Part shown: piece by piece, positions 28,952-40,943 of the stretch | Position numbering within the stretch: position 1 is the first letter of the stretch | How the letters are laid out: every line of letters starts with the position of its first letter | Assembly: GCA_016125475.1 (NCBI GenBank) | Contig: WGLR01000008.1 | Span: 1 to 64,000 of the forward strand | From: Betaproteobacteria bacterium | GTDB taxonomy: Bacteria > Pseudomonadota > Gammaproteobacteria > Burkholderiales > Ga0077523 | DNA length: 64,000 nt | Direction: 5' to 3' | Notes under the pieces: model-generated | Databases searched by the model: none | What the model was told of the DNA's origin: nothing | The model's input: the letters and a program-made list of their open reading frames with translations, nothing else | Made by a program: the position numbers and the translations under genes

Positions 28952-31489
28952 TCAGACCGCGGAGTGTCCGACGGCGGGGCGCAGATCGTCGAGAAAGTCG
29001 TCCCCGGCAAGCATTTCGTGCGCTCGGGGTGTGGCGTCGAGAAGTTCTCCTGCCTGTGCGACGACACCTCGCAATGCATCGAGCGTCAGAGGTTTCGTGA
29101 GATAGTCGTCCATGCCGGCGGCAAGGCATTCCTCGCGATCGCCCTTCATCGCGTTCGCGGTCAGCGCGACGACGAATGCCCGTCGGCGTTCCCACGGCAC
29201 ACCGACCCGTGACGCTTCACGGCGCCGGATCTCCCGCGTGGCTTCCAGCCCGTCCATGACCGGCATGCGGCAGTCCATCAGAACGAGGTCGAAAGTGTCG
29301 GCGGCGATGGCGGCGAGCGCGTCCTGGCCGTTCTCGACCATCCGGACCTCGCAGCCGAGTTTCTCGAGCATCGCCGTGGCGATCCTCTGATTCACCGGAT
29401 TGTCTTCCGCAAGCAGCACGCCGAGACCCACACCCGGTTTCTCCTGATCGCGGCGGGTCCCGGTCGTTGCGGCGGAAACATCGACGGCGTTCTCGGCGCA
29501 CGCAAGTTCGAGACACCGGAGCAGTTGCGTGAGCCGGACCGGCTTGATGACGTATCCGTCGAGCACCTTGAGTCTCGGCGCTTCCGTGGCGGCCTGGCCG
29601 ACCGACATGAGCCATACGACACGGGGTTGCGAGCGAAACGGCAGGTGACTCACCGATTCGACGAGATGGTGGGCCTCGTCGCGGTCGACCGGAAACCCGG
29701 CGAGCAGAACGTCCAGCCGGTTGCCGGGCAAGTTCCCGGTCCGCAGCCGCAGGACGGCCTCCGGTACGGACGCCGCATGTTCGACGACCGCCCCGAGCGC
29801 CGTGAGGTCGGCGACGATCGCCGCGCGCGTGGTCTCGCGCTCGCCCACCAGCAGGATGCGGCGATCACGGACGGCTTCCACGGAAGCCGCGTCGGCGCGA
29901 GGCATCGCGGCCCGGTCGAGAACGGCCGTGAACCAGAACACCGTCCCGCCCGAAGGACCGTTGTCGACGCCGACGGTACCCCCCATCAGCTCGACGAGCC
30001 GCTTCACGATCGCGAGGCCGAGCCCCGTGCCCCCGTACTTGCGGGTGGTGGACACGTCCGCCTGCGTGAAGGCCTCGAACACGCGATCCCGCATGCCCGG
30101 TTCGATGCCGACGCCCGAATCCTCCACCGAGAAGCGCATCGAGGGGTCACCCGCCGGGGCATCGAGCAATTCGAGCCTGATCACCACGGTGCCGGTCTCG
30201 GTGAACTTGATCGCGTTGCTGACCAGATTGCTGAGGATCTGCCGGAGTCTCCCGGGATCGCCTGTGACCAGCGGCGGGAGTGGCTCGGCACAGATGCAGA
30301 GCAGTTCGAGGCCCTTCGCTTCCGCGCGCTCGGCAAAAAGCTCCACGACGTCCTCCGCGATGCCACGGGCGTCGAACGCGAGTCTCTCGAGTTCGAGCCG
30401 GCCGGCCTCGATCTTCGAGAAGTCGAGGATGTCGTTGATGATCGCGAGCAGCGCACGGCCCGAACGTGTGATGGTGTCGACGAGGCTGCGCTGCCCGGCC
30501 CGCAGTTCCGTGTCGAGCAGGAGTTCGGAGGCTCCGAGCACGCCGTTCATGGGTGTCCGGATCTCGTGACTCATCACGGCGAGGAATTCGCTCTTGGCAC
30601 GGCTCGCGGATTCGGCGACGGCTCGTGCCTCGCGCGCCTCGACGATGGCGGTCTGCAGTTCACGGTTCATCTCCGACAGATCGGCAGTGCGGCGAGTCAC
30701 CCGAGCCACCATCGTGTTGAATGCCTCGCCGAGCCGCATCACCTCCCCTGCCCCCTCGACGACGACCGCGTTCGACCCGGACCCGTGGGCGAGAGCATCC
30801 GCGGCCTCGCACAGCCGCAGCAGCGGTCGCACGACGCGTGCTCCGAGCCACATCGTCACGAGCACCGACGCTGCGAGCGAGACGGCCGTCGCGACGAGCA
30901 GGAGCACGACGCCCCGCCGACCCAGCGACTCGAGGACGCCGTTGGCATCCGTCATCGCGCGACCGGTACGTTCCTCGATCGACCGGTTCGCATCGACGAT
31001 GTCCTTCGTGAGGGTCTCGAAATCCACGGCGTGCGGATGCAGACCGGGTTCCCTGTCCGGGGAAGCATCGATGGCCAGCCGGTAGGCTCCGAGCATCGAC
31101 TTCAGTCGCTCCACCTTCGGATCGAGATCCCGCATCGACTCGTTACGGACGATGAGCCGCTCCAGATCGGAGATGTGCCCGCGGGCGGCACGAAGATGCG
31201 CGCGTGCTGCACGTGAGCCCGAACCGTTGCGCGCGCCGCCGGCTTCGTCCTCCGCAATTCTCGCAAGCAGGAATTCCTGTTCGATCCGCAGGCTCGCCTC
31301 GCGCATTCTGGTGGTCGAGGCGAGCATGTTCCGCACGCTGTCCTGCACGGTGGTGAGGCTCAGGTAACTCACGAGTGCGGTGGTCGCGCCGAGAAGGACG
31401 ACGAGGCCGAGTCCGGCGAAGAACTGGACGCGCAGCGACGCGCGCGTCACGCCTGTCCCGCGTCGGGACGGACCTGTCAGGGCGGTCAT
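28952..31489 (-). CDS. hybrid sensor histidine kinase with two receiver domains
   Basis: This is an 845-residue BarA-like kinase. TM1 is at about 22-44, a helical periplasmic sensor about 45-190, TM2 about 193-215 and HAMP about 217-270, then a linker coiled coil. The HisKA domain has [15 protein letters not shown] (phospho-His308), and the HATPase domain shows [20 protein letters not shown] and [20 protein letters not shown]. The first receiver is degenerate: VLLAGFPV lacks the phospho-acceptor Asp. The second is intact with [11 protein letters not shown] and [13 protein letters not shown]. No HPt domain is present, so a separate phosphotransfer protein or response regulator is expected. The ATG at 31489 precedes the first helix; 61 upstream codons are not supported. 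It is divergent from the binding-protein gene. Confidence 0.92.
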   Translation of the reverse strand: MTALTGPSRRGTGVTRASLRVQFFAGLGLVVLLGATTALVSYLSLTTVQDSVRNMLASTTRMREASLRIEQEFLLARIAEDEAGGARNGSGSRAARAHLRAARGHISDLERLIVRNESMRDLDPKVERLKSMLGAYRLAIDASPDREPGLHPHAVDFETLTKDIVDANRSIEERTGRAMTDANGVLESLGRRGVVLLLVATAVSLAASVLVTMWLGARVVRPLLRLCEAADALAHGSGSNAVVVEGAGEVMRLGEAFNTMVARVTRRTADLSEMNRELQTAIVEAREARAVAESASRAKSEFLAVMSHEIRTPMNGVLGASELLLDTELRAGQRSLVDTITRSGRALLAIINDILDFSKIEAGRLELERLAFDARGIAEDVVELFAERAEAKGLELLCICAEPLPPLVTGDPGRLRQILSNLVSNAIKFTETGTVVIRLELLDAPAGDPSMRFSVEDSGVGIEPGMRDRVFEAFTQADVSTTRKYGGTGLGLAIVKRLVELMGGTVGVDNGPSGGTVFWFTAVLDRAAMPRADAASVEAVRDRRILLVGERETTRAAIVADLTALGAVVEHAASVPEAVLRLRTGNLPGNRLDVLLAGFPVDRDEAHHLVESVSHLPFRSQPRVVWLMSVGQAATEAPRLKVLDGYVIKPVRLTQLLRCLELACAENAVDVSAATTGTRRDQEKPGVGLGVLLAEDNPVNQRIATAMLEKLGCEVRMVENGQDALAAIAADTFDLVLMDCRMPVMDGLEATREIRRREASRVGVPWERRRAFVVALTANAMKGDREECLAAGMDDYLTKPLTLDALRGVVAQAGELLDATPRAHEMLAGDDFLDDLRPAVGHSAV

Positions 31490-31770
31490 GCGGGGCACGG
31501 AACCACGGTCCGGCCTTCTCGCGGGTACCGGGGACACGGGAACCGTGCGCCGTGCCGCGCGCGCCGACGCGGATCGGACTCGTCCGCCAGGCAGAGAATG
31601 GTCATCGTGTCTTCGAAGATCGTCAGTCGGGTTGCCCGCACGGGGCGGGAGCGAACGGCGACTCCAGCCCACGGGATGTCAACCTGATCAACGGCGGCGC
31701 GCGTCCGTCCTTGAGAGGTACGCGAACGGAACACCCCTGCGCGACGCCACTCTGGTATCGTCCCGACCCC

Positions 31771-32775
31771 ATGAATACGCCCGCACGAACGGCCCGGTTC
31801 AGGGCGCTCCTGATCGTCATGGCTCTGGTACTGGCCGCGTCATGGCCTTGCGCACGAGCGGCAGACAGAATGGCGATCTGCCTCAACTGGACACCCGGGG
31901 CCGACCACGCCGCGTTCTATCTGGCGCGGGAACGCGGCTGGTTTGCCGAGGCCAGACTCGCGGCGGAACTGCTGCCGGGGGCGGGATCGCCGGACGCGCT
32001 CGCAAAGCTGGGCCGGGGAGAGTGCGACGCGGCGGTCGCGGACTTCACGGCGCTGCTGTCCGCACGCCGCAAGGGGCAGGACCCGGTCGCGGTCATGGCG
32101 ATCGTCTCGGACTCGCCGCTGTCGTTCTTCGCGGTTGCACCGCGTGTGCTCTCCACGCTGGCCGACGTCGAGGGAAGCAGAATCGCCTCCGACGAGAAGG
32201 AACCGGGTCGCCGGCTCTGGCCGAGACTCGCTCGCCTCGGGGCCGTCGATCCTTCGGGCGTCCGGTGGGTGCAGACCTCGAACAATGCCAAGGTCGAGGC
32301 GCTGCGACAGGGCAGTGCGGACCTCGCCATGAGTTCCTTCTATCACCACGAACTGGAATTCCGTGCGGCCTTCGGTTCACGCCTGGTGACGCTTCGCTGG
32401 CGCGACATCGGCGTGAACCCCTACGGCAATGTCCTCGCGGTCAGTGCACGCACGATCGCGACCAGACCGGAACTCGTCAGGAGACTCGTCGCCGTGGCCC
32501 AGCGCGCCCATGTCGCGTGCGTGGATGCGCCCGACCCGTGTCTCGACGCACTGCTCGCGGCCAGTCCCTACCTGGATGCCGCCGGCGAGGGCGCGAAGTG
32601 GGGTCTGATCCGGCCCCTGATCGCCCCGTCGCGCCTGCGCGGATCGACCTTCGGATGGCTTGACCCGGAACAGGCGGCGGACAACCTGTCCGGGATCGGC
32701 GGACGAGAGGCCCCATCGGATCTGCGGGCATCCATGGACGACCGGTTTCTCGATCCGTCGGTTCGCTCACCCTGA
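31771..32775 (+). CDS. NMT1/THI5-like periplasmic substrate-binding protein
   Basis: This is a 334-residue exported protein with a signal peptide (FRALLIVMALVLAASWPCARA, cut near residue 31). The NMT1-type binding fold begins with MAICLNWTPGADHAAFYLAR and includes GRGECDAAVADFTALL, where the ligand Asp is usually found. Related proteins bind pyrimidine thiamine precursors, riboflavin or sulfonates. No permease or ATPase gene is adjacent, so it is an orphan and may serve a distant ABC transporter or act as a sensor for the divergently transcribed hybrid kinase; both ideas are inferences. ATG 31771 directly precedes the signal peptide. Confidence 0.85.
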   Translation: MNTPARTARFRALLIVMALVLAASWPCARAADRMAICLNWTPGADHAAFYLARERGWFAEARLAAELLPGAGSPDALAKLGRGECDAAVADFTALLSARRKGQDPVAVMAIVSDSPLSFFAVAPRVLSTLADVEGSRIASDEKEPGRRLWPRLARLGAVDPSGVRWVQTSNNAKVEALRQGSADLAMSSFYHHELEFRAAFGSRLVTLRWRDIGVNPYGNVLAVSARTIATRPELVRRLVAVAQRAHVACVDAPDPCLDALLAASPYLDAAGEGAKWGLIRPLIAPSRLRGSTFGWLDPEQAADNLSGIGGREAPSDLRASMDDRFLDPSVRSP

Positions 32776-32832
32776 CAACCTGCGTCGCGGATGGCTCGCG
32801 AAGCTGCACCGTGTCCGGGCCCGGCACGACCG

Positions 32833-35559
<2,727 letters not shown>

Positions 35560-35584
35560 GCCTGCTGTCCTCGGTTGGTTGGGT

Positions 35585-36970
35585 TTACTGGTCTGACGGA
35601 CCGGCGTCCGGCGTGGCCTTCTTCGCGAGAGTCTGCGGTTCCAGCACCGCGACCGTGAGCGTGTCGTCCACGAGATACTTGCGCGCAACGTCGCGAACCT
35701 GCTCCGCCGTGATCCCGCGAAGCTTCCTGACCTGCGCGGCCGCGGAGTCGTAGGGCAGGCCGGAGGTGCCGAGCACCCCCATCTGCATGGCCTGATAGAA
35801 CATCGAGTCACGCTGGAAGACCTGCTGCGCGATGACCTGCGTCTTCACGCGTTTCAGTTCCTCGTCGCTGACCCCTTCGTCGACGATCCGCCCGACCTCG
35901 CGCCGCAGTGCGGATTCCACGTCCGCGACGCTCTTTCCCTTTGCCGGCACGGCATCGAGCATGAACACGCCCGGCCCGCGATTCACGTCATCGTAGCTCG
36001 CCCCTGCGCTGAGGGCGACTCCCTGCTGGCGCACGAGATCGCGATCCAGACGGGCGGCATCACTACCGTCCAGAACGCCGACCAGCACGTCGAGCGCGTA
36101 GGGTTCCCAGTCGTGTTCGACGTCGCGCAACACGGGCACGTGCCATCCCATCAGCAGATAGGGCAGTTCGCCAGGTGCCTTCAGCGTGATGCGACGGGTT
36201 CCGCGCTGGGCCGGCTCGACCTGGGGCTTCCGTGCGGGCAGTGCCCGGGCAGGGATCGCCCCGAAATTCTTGTCGGCAAGGTCGAACACGTCGTCCGGCG
36301 TGACGTCACCGATGACGACGAGCATGGCATTGTTCGGTGCATACCACGTCCTGTACCAGTTTCGTGCGTCCTCGATCGTCATGTTCTCGAGGTCGTTCAT
36401 CCAGCCGATGACGGGCCAGTGATAGGGGTTCGCGATGAACGTGGCCGCCATGAAACGTTCGTAGAGGAGGGACCGTGGCTTGTCGTCCGTGCGCATGCGC
36501 CGCTCTTCCATGACGACCTTGATCTCCTTGGCGAAGTCGTCCGCGGCAAGCGTGAGGTTCTGCATCCGGTCTGCCTCGAGTTCGAGAGCAAGGGGGAGCT
36601 TCGATTTGTGCAGCTGCTGGAAGTAGGCGGTATAGTCCTTGTTCGTGAAGGCGTTCTCGCGGCCGCCCGCCGCGGCGATGATCTTGGAGAAGGCATCACC
36701 CGGATGTTTCGTCGTGCCCTTGAACATCATGTGCTCGAGGACATGGGCTACTCCGGTCGTGCCGCTCTTCTCGTCGATGCCGCCCGCGCGGTACCACACC
36801 ATCGAGACGACGGTCGGGGCGCGGTGATCTTCCATGACGACGACTTTCATGCCGTTGCCGAGCACGTGCTCCCGGACATCGCCCTGCGCCGCGGATGCAA
36901 CCCCCGCGAGCAAGGCCATCGAAGCCGCAAGCAGGAGCAGCGCGGCGCTGTTACGCAACGTTCGAATCAT
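35585..36970 (-). CDS. M16-family zinc metallopeptidase, catalytic subunit
   Basis: This is a 461-residue exported peptidase. The signal peptide is about residues 1-28 (LLLLAASMALLAGVASA). The inverted zinc motif HVLEH is in GVAHVLEHMMFKGT, with the second Glu ligand downstream in ALELEADRM. The family segment GGRENAFTNKDYTAYF and the C-terminal M16 repeat are present. It probably degrades peptides in the periplasm together with the adjacent inactive partner. It is divergent from ftsY across a 133-bp gap. Confidence 0.93.
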   Translation of the reverse strand: MIRTLRNSAALLLLAASMALLAGVASAAQGDVREHVLGNGMKVVVMEDHRAPTVVSMVWYRAGGIDEKSGTTGVAHVLEHMMFKGTTKHPGDAFSKIIAAAGGRENAFTNKDYTAYFQQLHKSKLPLALELEADRMQNLTLAADDFAKEIKVVMEERRMRTDDKPRSLLYERFMAATFIANPYHWPVIGWMNDLENMTIEDARNWYRTWYAPNNAMLVVIGDVTPDDVFDLADKNFGAIPARALPARKPQVEPAQRGTRRITLKAPGELPYLLMGWHVPVLRDVEHDWEPYALDVLVGVLDGSDAARLDRDLVRQQGVALSAGASYDDVNRGPGVFMLDAVPAKGKSVADVESALRREVGRIVDEGVSDEELKRVKTQVIAQQVFQRDSMFYQAMQMGVLGTSGLPYDSAAAQVRKLRGITAEQVRDVARKYLVDDTLTVAVLEPQTLAKKATPDAGPSDQ

Positions 36971-37103
36971 ATTGGCGTAGTCGTTCCGGTTCAGAATAGA
37001 ATTTGTCACCGAGGGCCGCGTCGGCCCTTCTTCGAAACAGAGGGCACGAGAAGGTTTCGCGTCGCGACCCGTCCCGTGCCCGCAGGTCTGACACTCTATC
37101 ATC

Positions 37104-38069
37104 ATGCTGAGTTTCCTTAAGGGAGCTGACAAGGAGCCCAAGGAGCCCGCACAGCCGAAGCGTTCGTGGACGCAGCGCCTGCGCGACGGGCTCTCCGCGA
37201 CACGCGAGAAGCTGGGCGGACAGCTCAAGGATCTGTTCGCGAGTTCAGGCAGGATCGACGAGAGCTTCTACGAGGAACTCGAGGCCATCCTGCTTTCCTG
37301 CGACGTCGGTGTGGCGGCAACCCGCCATCTCATCGAGGTGACGCGTGCGCGGGTGCGCAAGTCCGGCGCCAGCACCCCCGAGGACGTCCGGACCGAACTC
37401 AAGGCTGCCCTCGCCGAGCTGGTCGCTCCGCTCGAACAACCGCTGGAGATTGCCGGGGCGCGACCGTTCGTGATCCTGCTCTGCGGGGTGAACGGAGCGG
37501 GCAAGACCACGTCGATCGGCAAGCTCGCTCATCTCTACCAGGGGCAGGGACATTCCGTGCTGCTCGCGGCGGGTGACACGTTCCGTGCCGCCGCACGGGA
37601 ACAGCTCGCGGAATGGGGCGCCCGGAACAACGTCACGGTCGTCGCACAGCAGTCCGGCGACCCCGGCGCGGTCGTCTTCGACGCCGTGCAGTCGGCCGTC
37701 GCGAAGTCCATCTCCGTCGTGCTCGCCGACACGGCGGGCCGGCTCCCGACCCAGGCTCATCTCATGGAGGAGCTCAGGAAGGTCAAGCGCGTGACGGGCA
37801 AGGCACTTGCAGGCGCGCCACATGAAAGCCTGCTCGTGATCGACGCGAACACCGGGCAGAACGCCGTGGCACAGGTCAAGGCCTTCGACGACGCGATCGG
37901 TCTGACCGGTCTCGTGCTCACGAAACTGGACGGGACCGCCAAGGGAGGGGTCATCGCGGCCATCGCGCGCGAGCGTCCCGTTCCCATCCGTTATGTGGGA
38001 GTCGGCGAAACGATGGAGGACCTCAGACCGTTCGAGGCGCGCGCGTTCGTCGACGCGATGCTCGACTGA
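37104..38069 (+). CDS. ftsY: FtsY, signal recognition particle receptor
   Basis: FtsY (321 residues) receives SRP-ribosome complexes at the inner membrane. A short N-terminal basic region replaces the long acidic A-domain of Escherichia coli FtsY, as is common in betaproteobacteria. The N-domain helices are followed by GVNGAGKTTSIGKLA (G1), DTFRAAAREQL, LADTAGR (G3) and TKLDGTAKGG (G4/closing loop). It is followed by ftsE and ftsX, the classic linkage, with a 105-bp gap that could contain an additional promoter. Confidence 0.98.
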   Translation: MLSFLKGADKEPKEPAQPKRSWTQRLRDGLSATREKLGGQLKDLFASSGRIDESFYEELEAILLSCDVGVAATRHLIEVTRARVRKSGASTPEDVRTELKAALAELVAPLEQPLEIAGARPFVILLCGVNGAGKTTSIGKLAHLYQGQGHSVLLAAGDTFRAAAREQLAEWGARNNVTVVAQQSGDPGAVVFDAVQSAVAKSISVVLADTAGRLPTQAHLMEELRKVKRVTGKALAGAPHESLLVIDANTGQNAVAQVKAFDDAIGLTGLVLTKLDGTAKGGVIAAIARERPVPIRYVGVGETMEDLRPFEARAFVDAMLD

Positions 38070-38174
38070 TGACGAGGCACTCGATCCCGCTCCGGGCGTC
38101 GGGCGCCACGTTCGGGAGTACGGTGCCGTGATTCGGGCCTTCTCCCACGACACCCTCGCCAGGACTGGTGGCCC

Positions 38175-38828
38175 GTGATTCGTCTGTCGTCCGTCTCCAA
38201 AAGGTACGCAGGCGGGCAGGAAGCCCTCCGGAACGTCTCGATCGAGATCTCGAAGGGGGAGTTCCTCCTCCTGACCGGACACTCAGGTGCCGGAAAATCG
38301 ACGTTGCTCAAGATCATGGCGGCGATCGAACGGCCTTCCGCGGGGCAGATCTGGGTCGGGGGCCAGAACCTGGCCGGGCTGCGTGCGGCGGCGATCCCTT
38401 ATCTGCGCCGGAACCTCGGCCTCGTCTTCCAGGACCACAAGCTCCTGTTCGACCGATCCGTGTACGACAACGTCGCACTCCCGTTGCGCATCACGGCGTT
38501 CGAGACACGCGACATCAGCCGCCGCGTACGGGCCGCCCTGGATCGGGTAGGGCTCCTGGGGCGTGAACGTGCGAATCCCGTCGCGCTCTCCGGTGGCGAA
38601 CAGCAGCGAGTCTGCATCGCGCGTGCGATCGTGCACCGGCCCGCGATCGTCCTCGCCGACGAGCCCACGGCAAACCTCGACGATGCGTACGCGCGCGAGA
38701 TCGTGACGCTCTTCCAGGCCCTGCATCAGGTCGGCGTCACGCTTCTCGTGTCGACGCACTCCGCCGCCTTCTTCGACGACGTGTCGCCACGGGTGGTCGA
38801 ACTCCAGAACGGGGCGCTGGTGTCATGA
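38175..38828 (+). CDS. ftsE: FtsE, cell-division ABC ATPase
   Basis: FtsE (217 residues) and FtsX form an ABC-type complex that activates septal peptidoglycan amidases. Walker A is [12 protein letters not shown], signature [16 protein letters not shown], Walker [14 protein letters not shown] and the H-loop STHSAAFF. Translation starts at GTG 38175 ([10 protein letters not shown] follows). The stop overlaps the ftsX start by four bases. Confidence 0.97.
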   Translation: MIRLSSVSKRYAGGQEALRNVSIEISKGEFLLLTGHSGAGKSTLLKIMAAIERPSAGQIWVGGQNLAGLRAAAIPYLRRNLGLVFQDHKLLFDRSVYDNVALPLRITAFETRDISRRVRAALDRVGLLGRERANPVALSGGEQQRVCIARAIVHRPAIVLADEPTANLDDAYAREIVTLFQALHQVGVTLLVSTHSAAFFDDVSPRVVELQNGALVS

Positions 38829-39733
38829 GAGCCTGGCTACGTGAGCAGGTACTCGCTTTTCTGGATGCGCTGAGCCGCATCCGACGCCAGTTCCTCACCG
38901 CGATCCTGAATGTCCTCGTGATCGGTGTCGCGCTGTCGCTTCCGGTCGGGCTCTACGTCGTGCTCAACAACGTGAGTGGGCTGATCCAGCGCGGCACGAC
39001 CGAACCGCAGCTCACGCTGTTCCTCGACACCGCGGCCACGCAGGCGGACACGGACGCGATACGACAGCGGCTCAAGGAAAGCCCCGATGTCCAGGGCTTC
39101 GAGTTCGTGCCGAAGGACAAGGCACTCGCGCAGCTGCAGTCCTCGAGCGGGCTGGCCGACGTGCGCGAGGAACTCGGGGAAAATCCCCTTCCGGACGCGT
39201 TCATCGTGTCCGGCCGCGCGACCCGGGCGACCGCGCTCGAGAAACTGCGGGACGAGACCGCGAAGTGGCCTCATGTCGAACTCGCGCAGCTCGACAGCGT
39301 GTGGGCCCGACAGCTCGAAGCCGGGATCCGCGTGGGCAAGGCGTTCGTCGCGATGCTCGCGATCGTGCTCGGGGTCGCGCTGGTTGCCGTGACTTTCAAC
39401 ACGATCCGCCTGCAGATCCTCGGCAGGCGCGAGGAAATCGAGGTCTCCAAGCTGATCGGGGCGACCAATTCGTTCATCCGGCGTCCCTTTCTGTATTTCG
39501 GTGCGCTGCAGGGGGTGCTGGGCGCGCTGTTCTCCTGGGGGCTCGTGAGTCTGGCTCTCGCGCTGCTGGAGCGCCAGCTCGGTGTCGCGATCTCGGCCCT
39601 GTCCGACAGCGGGCAGCTGCGCGGCCTGTCGGGCGCCGAAGTCCTTTCGGTCGGAGCCGTCGCGGCCGGACTGGGCTGGATGGGGGCCTGGATTTCCGTC
39701 TCGTCGCATCTTCGCAGGCTCGACCCGGACTGA
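38825..39733 (+). CDS. ftsX: FtsX, cell-division ABC permease
   Basis: FtsX (302 residues) is the four-helix membrane partner of FtsE. A first helix (AILNVLVIGVALSLPVGLYV) is followed by a periplasmic loop (about 50-160) that recruits amidase activators, then three helices in the C-terminal half (VALVAVTFNTIR, LVSLALALL and GAVAAGLGWMGAWIS). The REEIEVSKLIGATNSFIRRP segment is the FtsX/MacB coupling region. It is coupled to ftsE by ATGA. Confidence 0.97.
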   Translation: MRAWLREQVLAFLDALSRIRRQFLTAILNVLVIGVALSLPVGLYVVLNNVSGLIQRGTTEPQLTLFLDTAATQADTDAIRQRLKESPDVQGFEFVPKDKALAQLQSSSGLADVREELGENPLPDAFIVSGRATRATALEKLRDETAKWPHVELAQLDSVWARQLEAGIRVGKAFVAMLAIVLGVALVAVTFNTIRLQILGRREEIEVSKLIGATNSFIRRPFLYFGALQGVLGALFSWGLVSLALALLERQLGVAISALSDSGQLRGLSGAEVLSVGAVAAGLGWMGAWISVSSHLRRLDPD

Positions 39734-39926
39734 GCGCGCCGTCCCCCCTCCGACCGGCGGAGGCATGGGCGCGACCGCTTCCGCGTGAGCCTTGGCCACC
39801 CTCGTCGGCGACCGGGCAATCGGTCCGGAACCATCCCCCGGCACGGTGCTGTCGAAGCACCTGAACCGGGCGGGGCGACCCGGATGCGGGGCGCGAACGC
39901 CCGCACAAATCGTTCTGTCTCCTAAA

Positions 39927-39950
39927 GAAATCGAAAACTTTTCCGATTTC
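39927..39950 (+). promoter_or_regulatory. 24-bp inverted repeat upstream of rpoH
   Basis: GAAATCG and CGATTTC are perfect inverted arms 10 bases apart, and the inner bases (AAAACTTTTC) are nearly self-complementary. The element abuts the CIRCE site and is AT-rich in otherwise GC-rich DNA. It may be an operator or part of the core promoter for rpoH; its binding protein is unknown. Confidence 0.5.
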
Positions 39951-39976
39951 TGGCACTCAAAGGTTATGAGTGCTAA
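39950..39976 (+). promoter_or_regulatory. CIRCE operator (HrcA binding site) in front of rpoH
   Basis: The 27-bp element has left arm CTGGCACTC, a nine-base spacer and right arm GAGTGCTAA. The consensus is TTAGCACTC-N9-GAGTGCTAA: the right arm is exact, the left differs at two outer positions, and the spacer length is exact. It ends 20 bp before the rpoH start, a fitting place for HrcA repression. CIRCE control of rpoH has been proposed for betaproteobacteria from comparative genomics, so the site fits the lineage. Confidence 0.85.
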
Positions 39977-39996
39977 CATCGTTCCCAAGGAGGATC

Positions 39997-40863
39997 ATGT
40001 CACCCATGTCTACCGCACTGTCCCTGCCCACTCCCCTGCCGTCGGTGGCGAGCATCGACAGCTACATCCAGGCCGTGAACCGCTTTCCTCTCCTCACCCA
40101 GGAGTCGGAGACGGCGCTCGCTCGCGACTTCCGCGACACCGGCAACGTGGATGCGGCGCGGCAGCTGGTGCTCTCGCACCTGAGGCTGGTGGTCGCCGTG
40201 GCGCGCGGGTATCTCGGTTATGGCCTGCCGCAGGCCGACCTGATTCAGGAAGGCAACATCGGCCTCATGAAGGCGGTGAAGCGCTTCGATCCCGAGCGCG
40301 GTGTACGGCTCGTGTCCTTCGCGGTCCACTGGATCCGTGCCGAGATTCACGAGTACATCCTGCGCAACTGGCGGATCGTGAAGATCGCGACGACGAAGGC
40401 GCAGCGCAAGCTCTTCTTCAACCTCCGCAGCATGAAGTCCGGCCTCAACACGCTCACGCCGGACGAGGTGGATGCCATGGCACACCAGCTGCGCGTGAAA
40501 CCGGAAGAGGTCGTGGAGATGGAAACCCGCCTCGGCGGCGGCGACATCTCCCTGGAACCATCGGCGGACGACGACGAGGATACGTACAGCCCGATCGCGT
40601 ATCTTTCCAACCCCGACGACGAGCCCGGACTCTTGCTAGAGCATGCCGAAGTGGAGCGCGTGCGCTCCGAAGGGCTCGCCGAAGCGCTGGACAAGCTCGA
40701 CGCCCGCAGCCGCCGGATCATCGAATCCCGCTGGCTGAAGGAAGACGACACCGCGACCCTCCATGAACTCGCGACCGAATTCGGGGTGTCCGCGGAGCGG
40801 ATCCGGCAGATCGAAGTGCAGGCGATGAAGAAGCTTCGTCTGGCGATGGCAGACGCAGTCTGA
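39997..40863 (+). CDS. rpoH: RNA polymerase sigma-32 factor
   Basis: RpoH (288 residues) directs transcription of heat-shock genes. Region 2 includes LVVAVARGYLGYGLPQADLI and the core-binding GNIGLMKAVKRFDPERGVRL, then SFAVHWIRAEIHEYILRNWR. QRKLFFNL is the RpoH box that distinguishes sigma-32, and region 4 ends with GVSAERIRQIEVQAMKKLR. AAGGAGG lies 3 bases before ATG 39997 and 12 before ATG 40006, so either Met could be used. It follows ftsX but has its own promoter region with a CIRCE operator, which implies HrcA-linked heat control. Confidence 0.97.
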   Translation: MSPMSTALSLPTPLPSVASIDSYIQAVNRFPLLTQESETALARDFRDTGNVDAARQLVLSHLRLVVAVARGYLGYGLPQADLIQEGNIGLMKAVKRFDPERGVRLVSFAVHWIRAEIHEYILRNWRIVKIATTKAQRKLFFNLRSMKSGLNTLTPDEVDAMAHQLRVKPEEVVEMETRLGGGDISLEPSADDDEDTYSPIAYLSNPDDEPGLLLEHAEVERVRSEGLAEALDKLDARSRRIIESRWLKEDDTATLHELATEFGVSAERIRQIEVQAMKKLRLAMADAV

Positions 40864-40881
40864 ACCGGAAAAGATCGCACG

Positions 40882-40909
40882 AAAAAAACGCCCCGGAAGG
40901 GGCGTTTTT
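40882..40909 (+). terminator. bidirectional intrinsic terminator between rpoH and ctaB
   Basis: ACGCCCC and GGGGCGT pair around a GGAA tetraloop; the A-run at 40882-40888 and T-run at 40905-40909 extend the stem and give U-tracts in both directions. It ends rpoH (19 bp after its stop) and ctaB from the other side. Confidence 0.92.
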
Positions 40910-40943
40910 CATTCGCGCGTCCGTCGCGCGCCCGAAGCCCGGA

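Noticed and set aside
31490-31770. A thiamine or flavin riboswitch before the NMT1-type gene.
   Set aside because: No conserved riboswitch core was recognised in the 281-bp divergent region, although NMT1 homologues are sometimes controlled that way.
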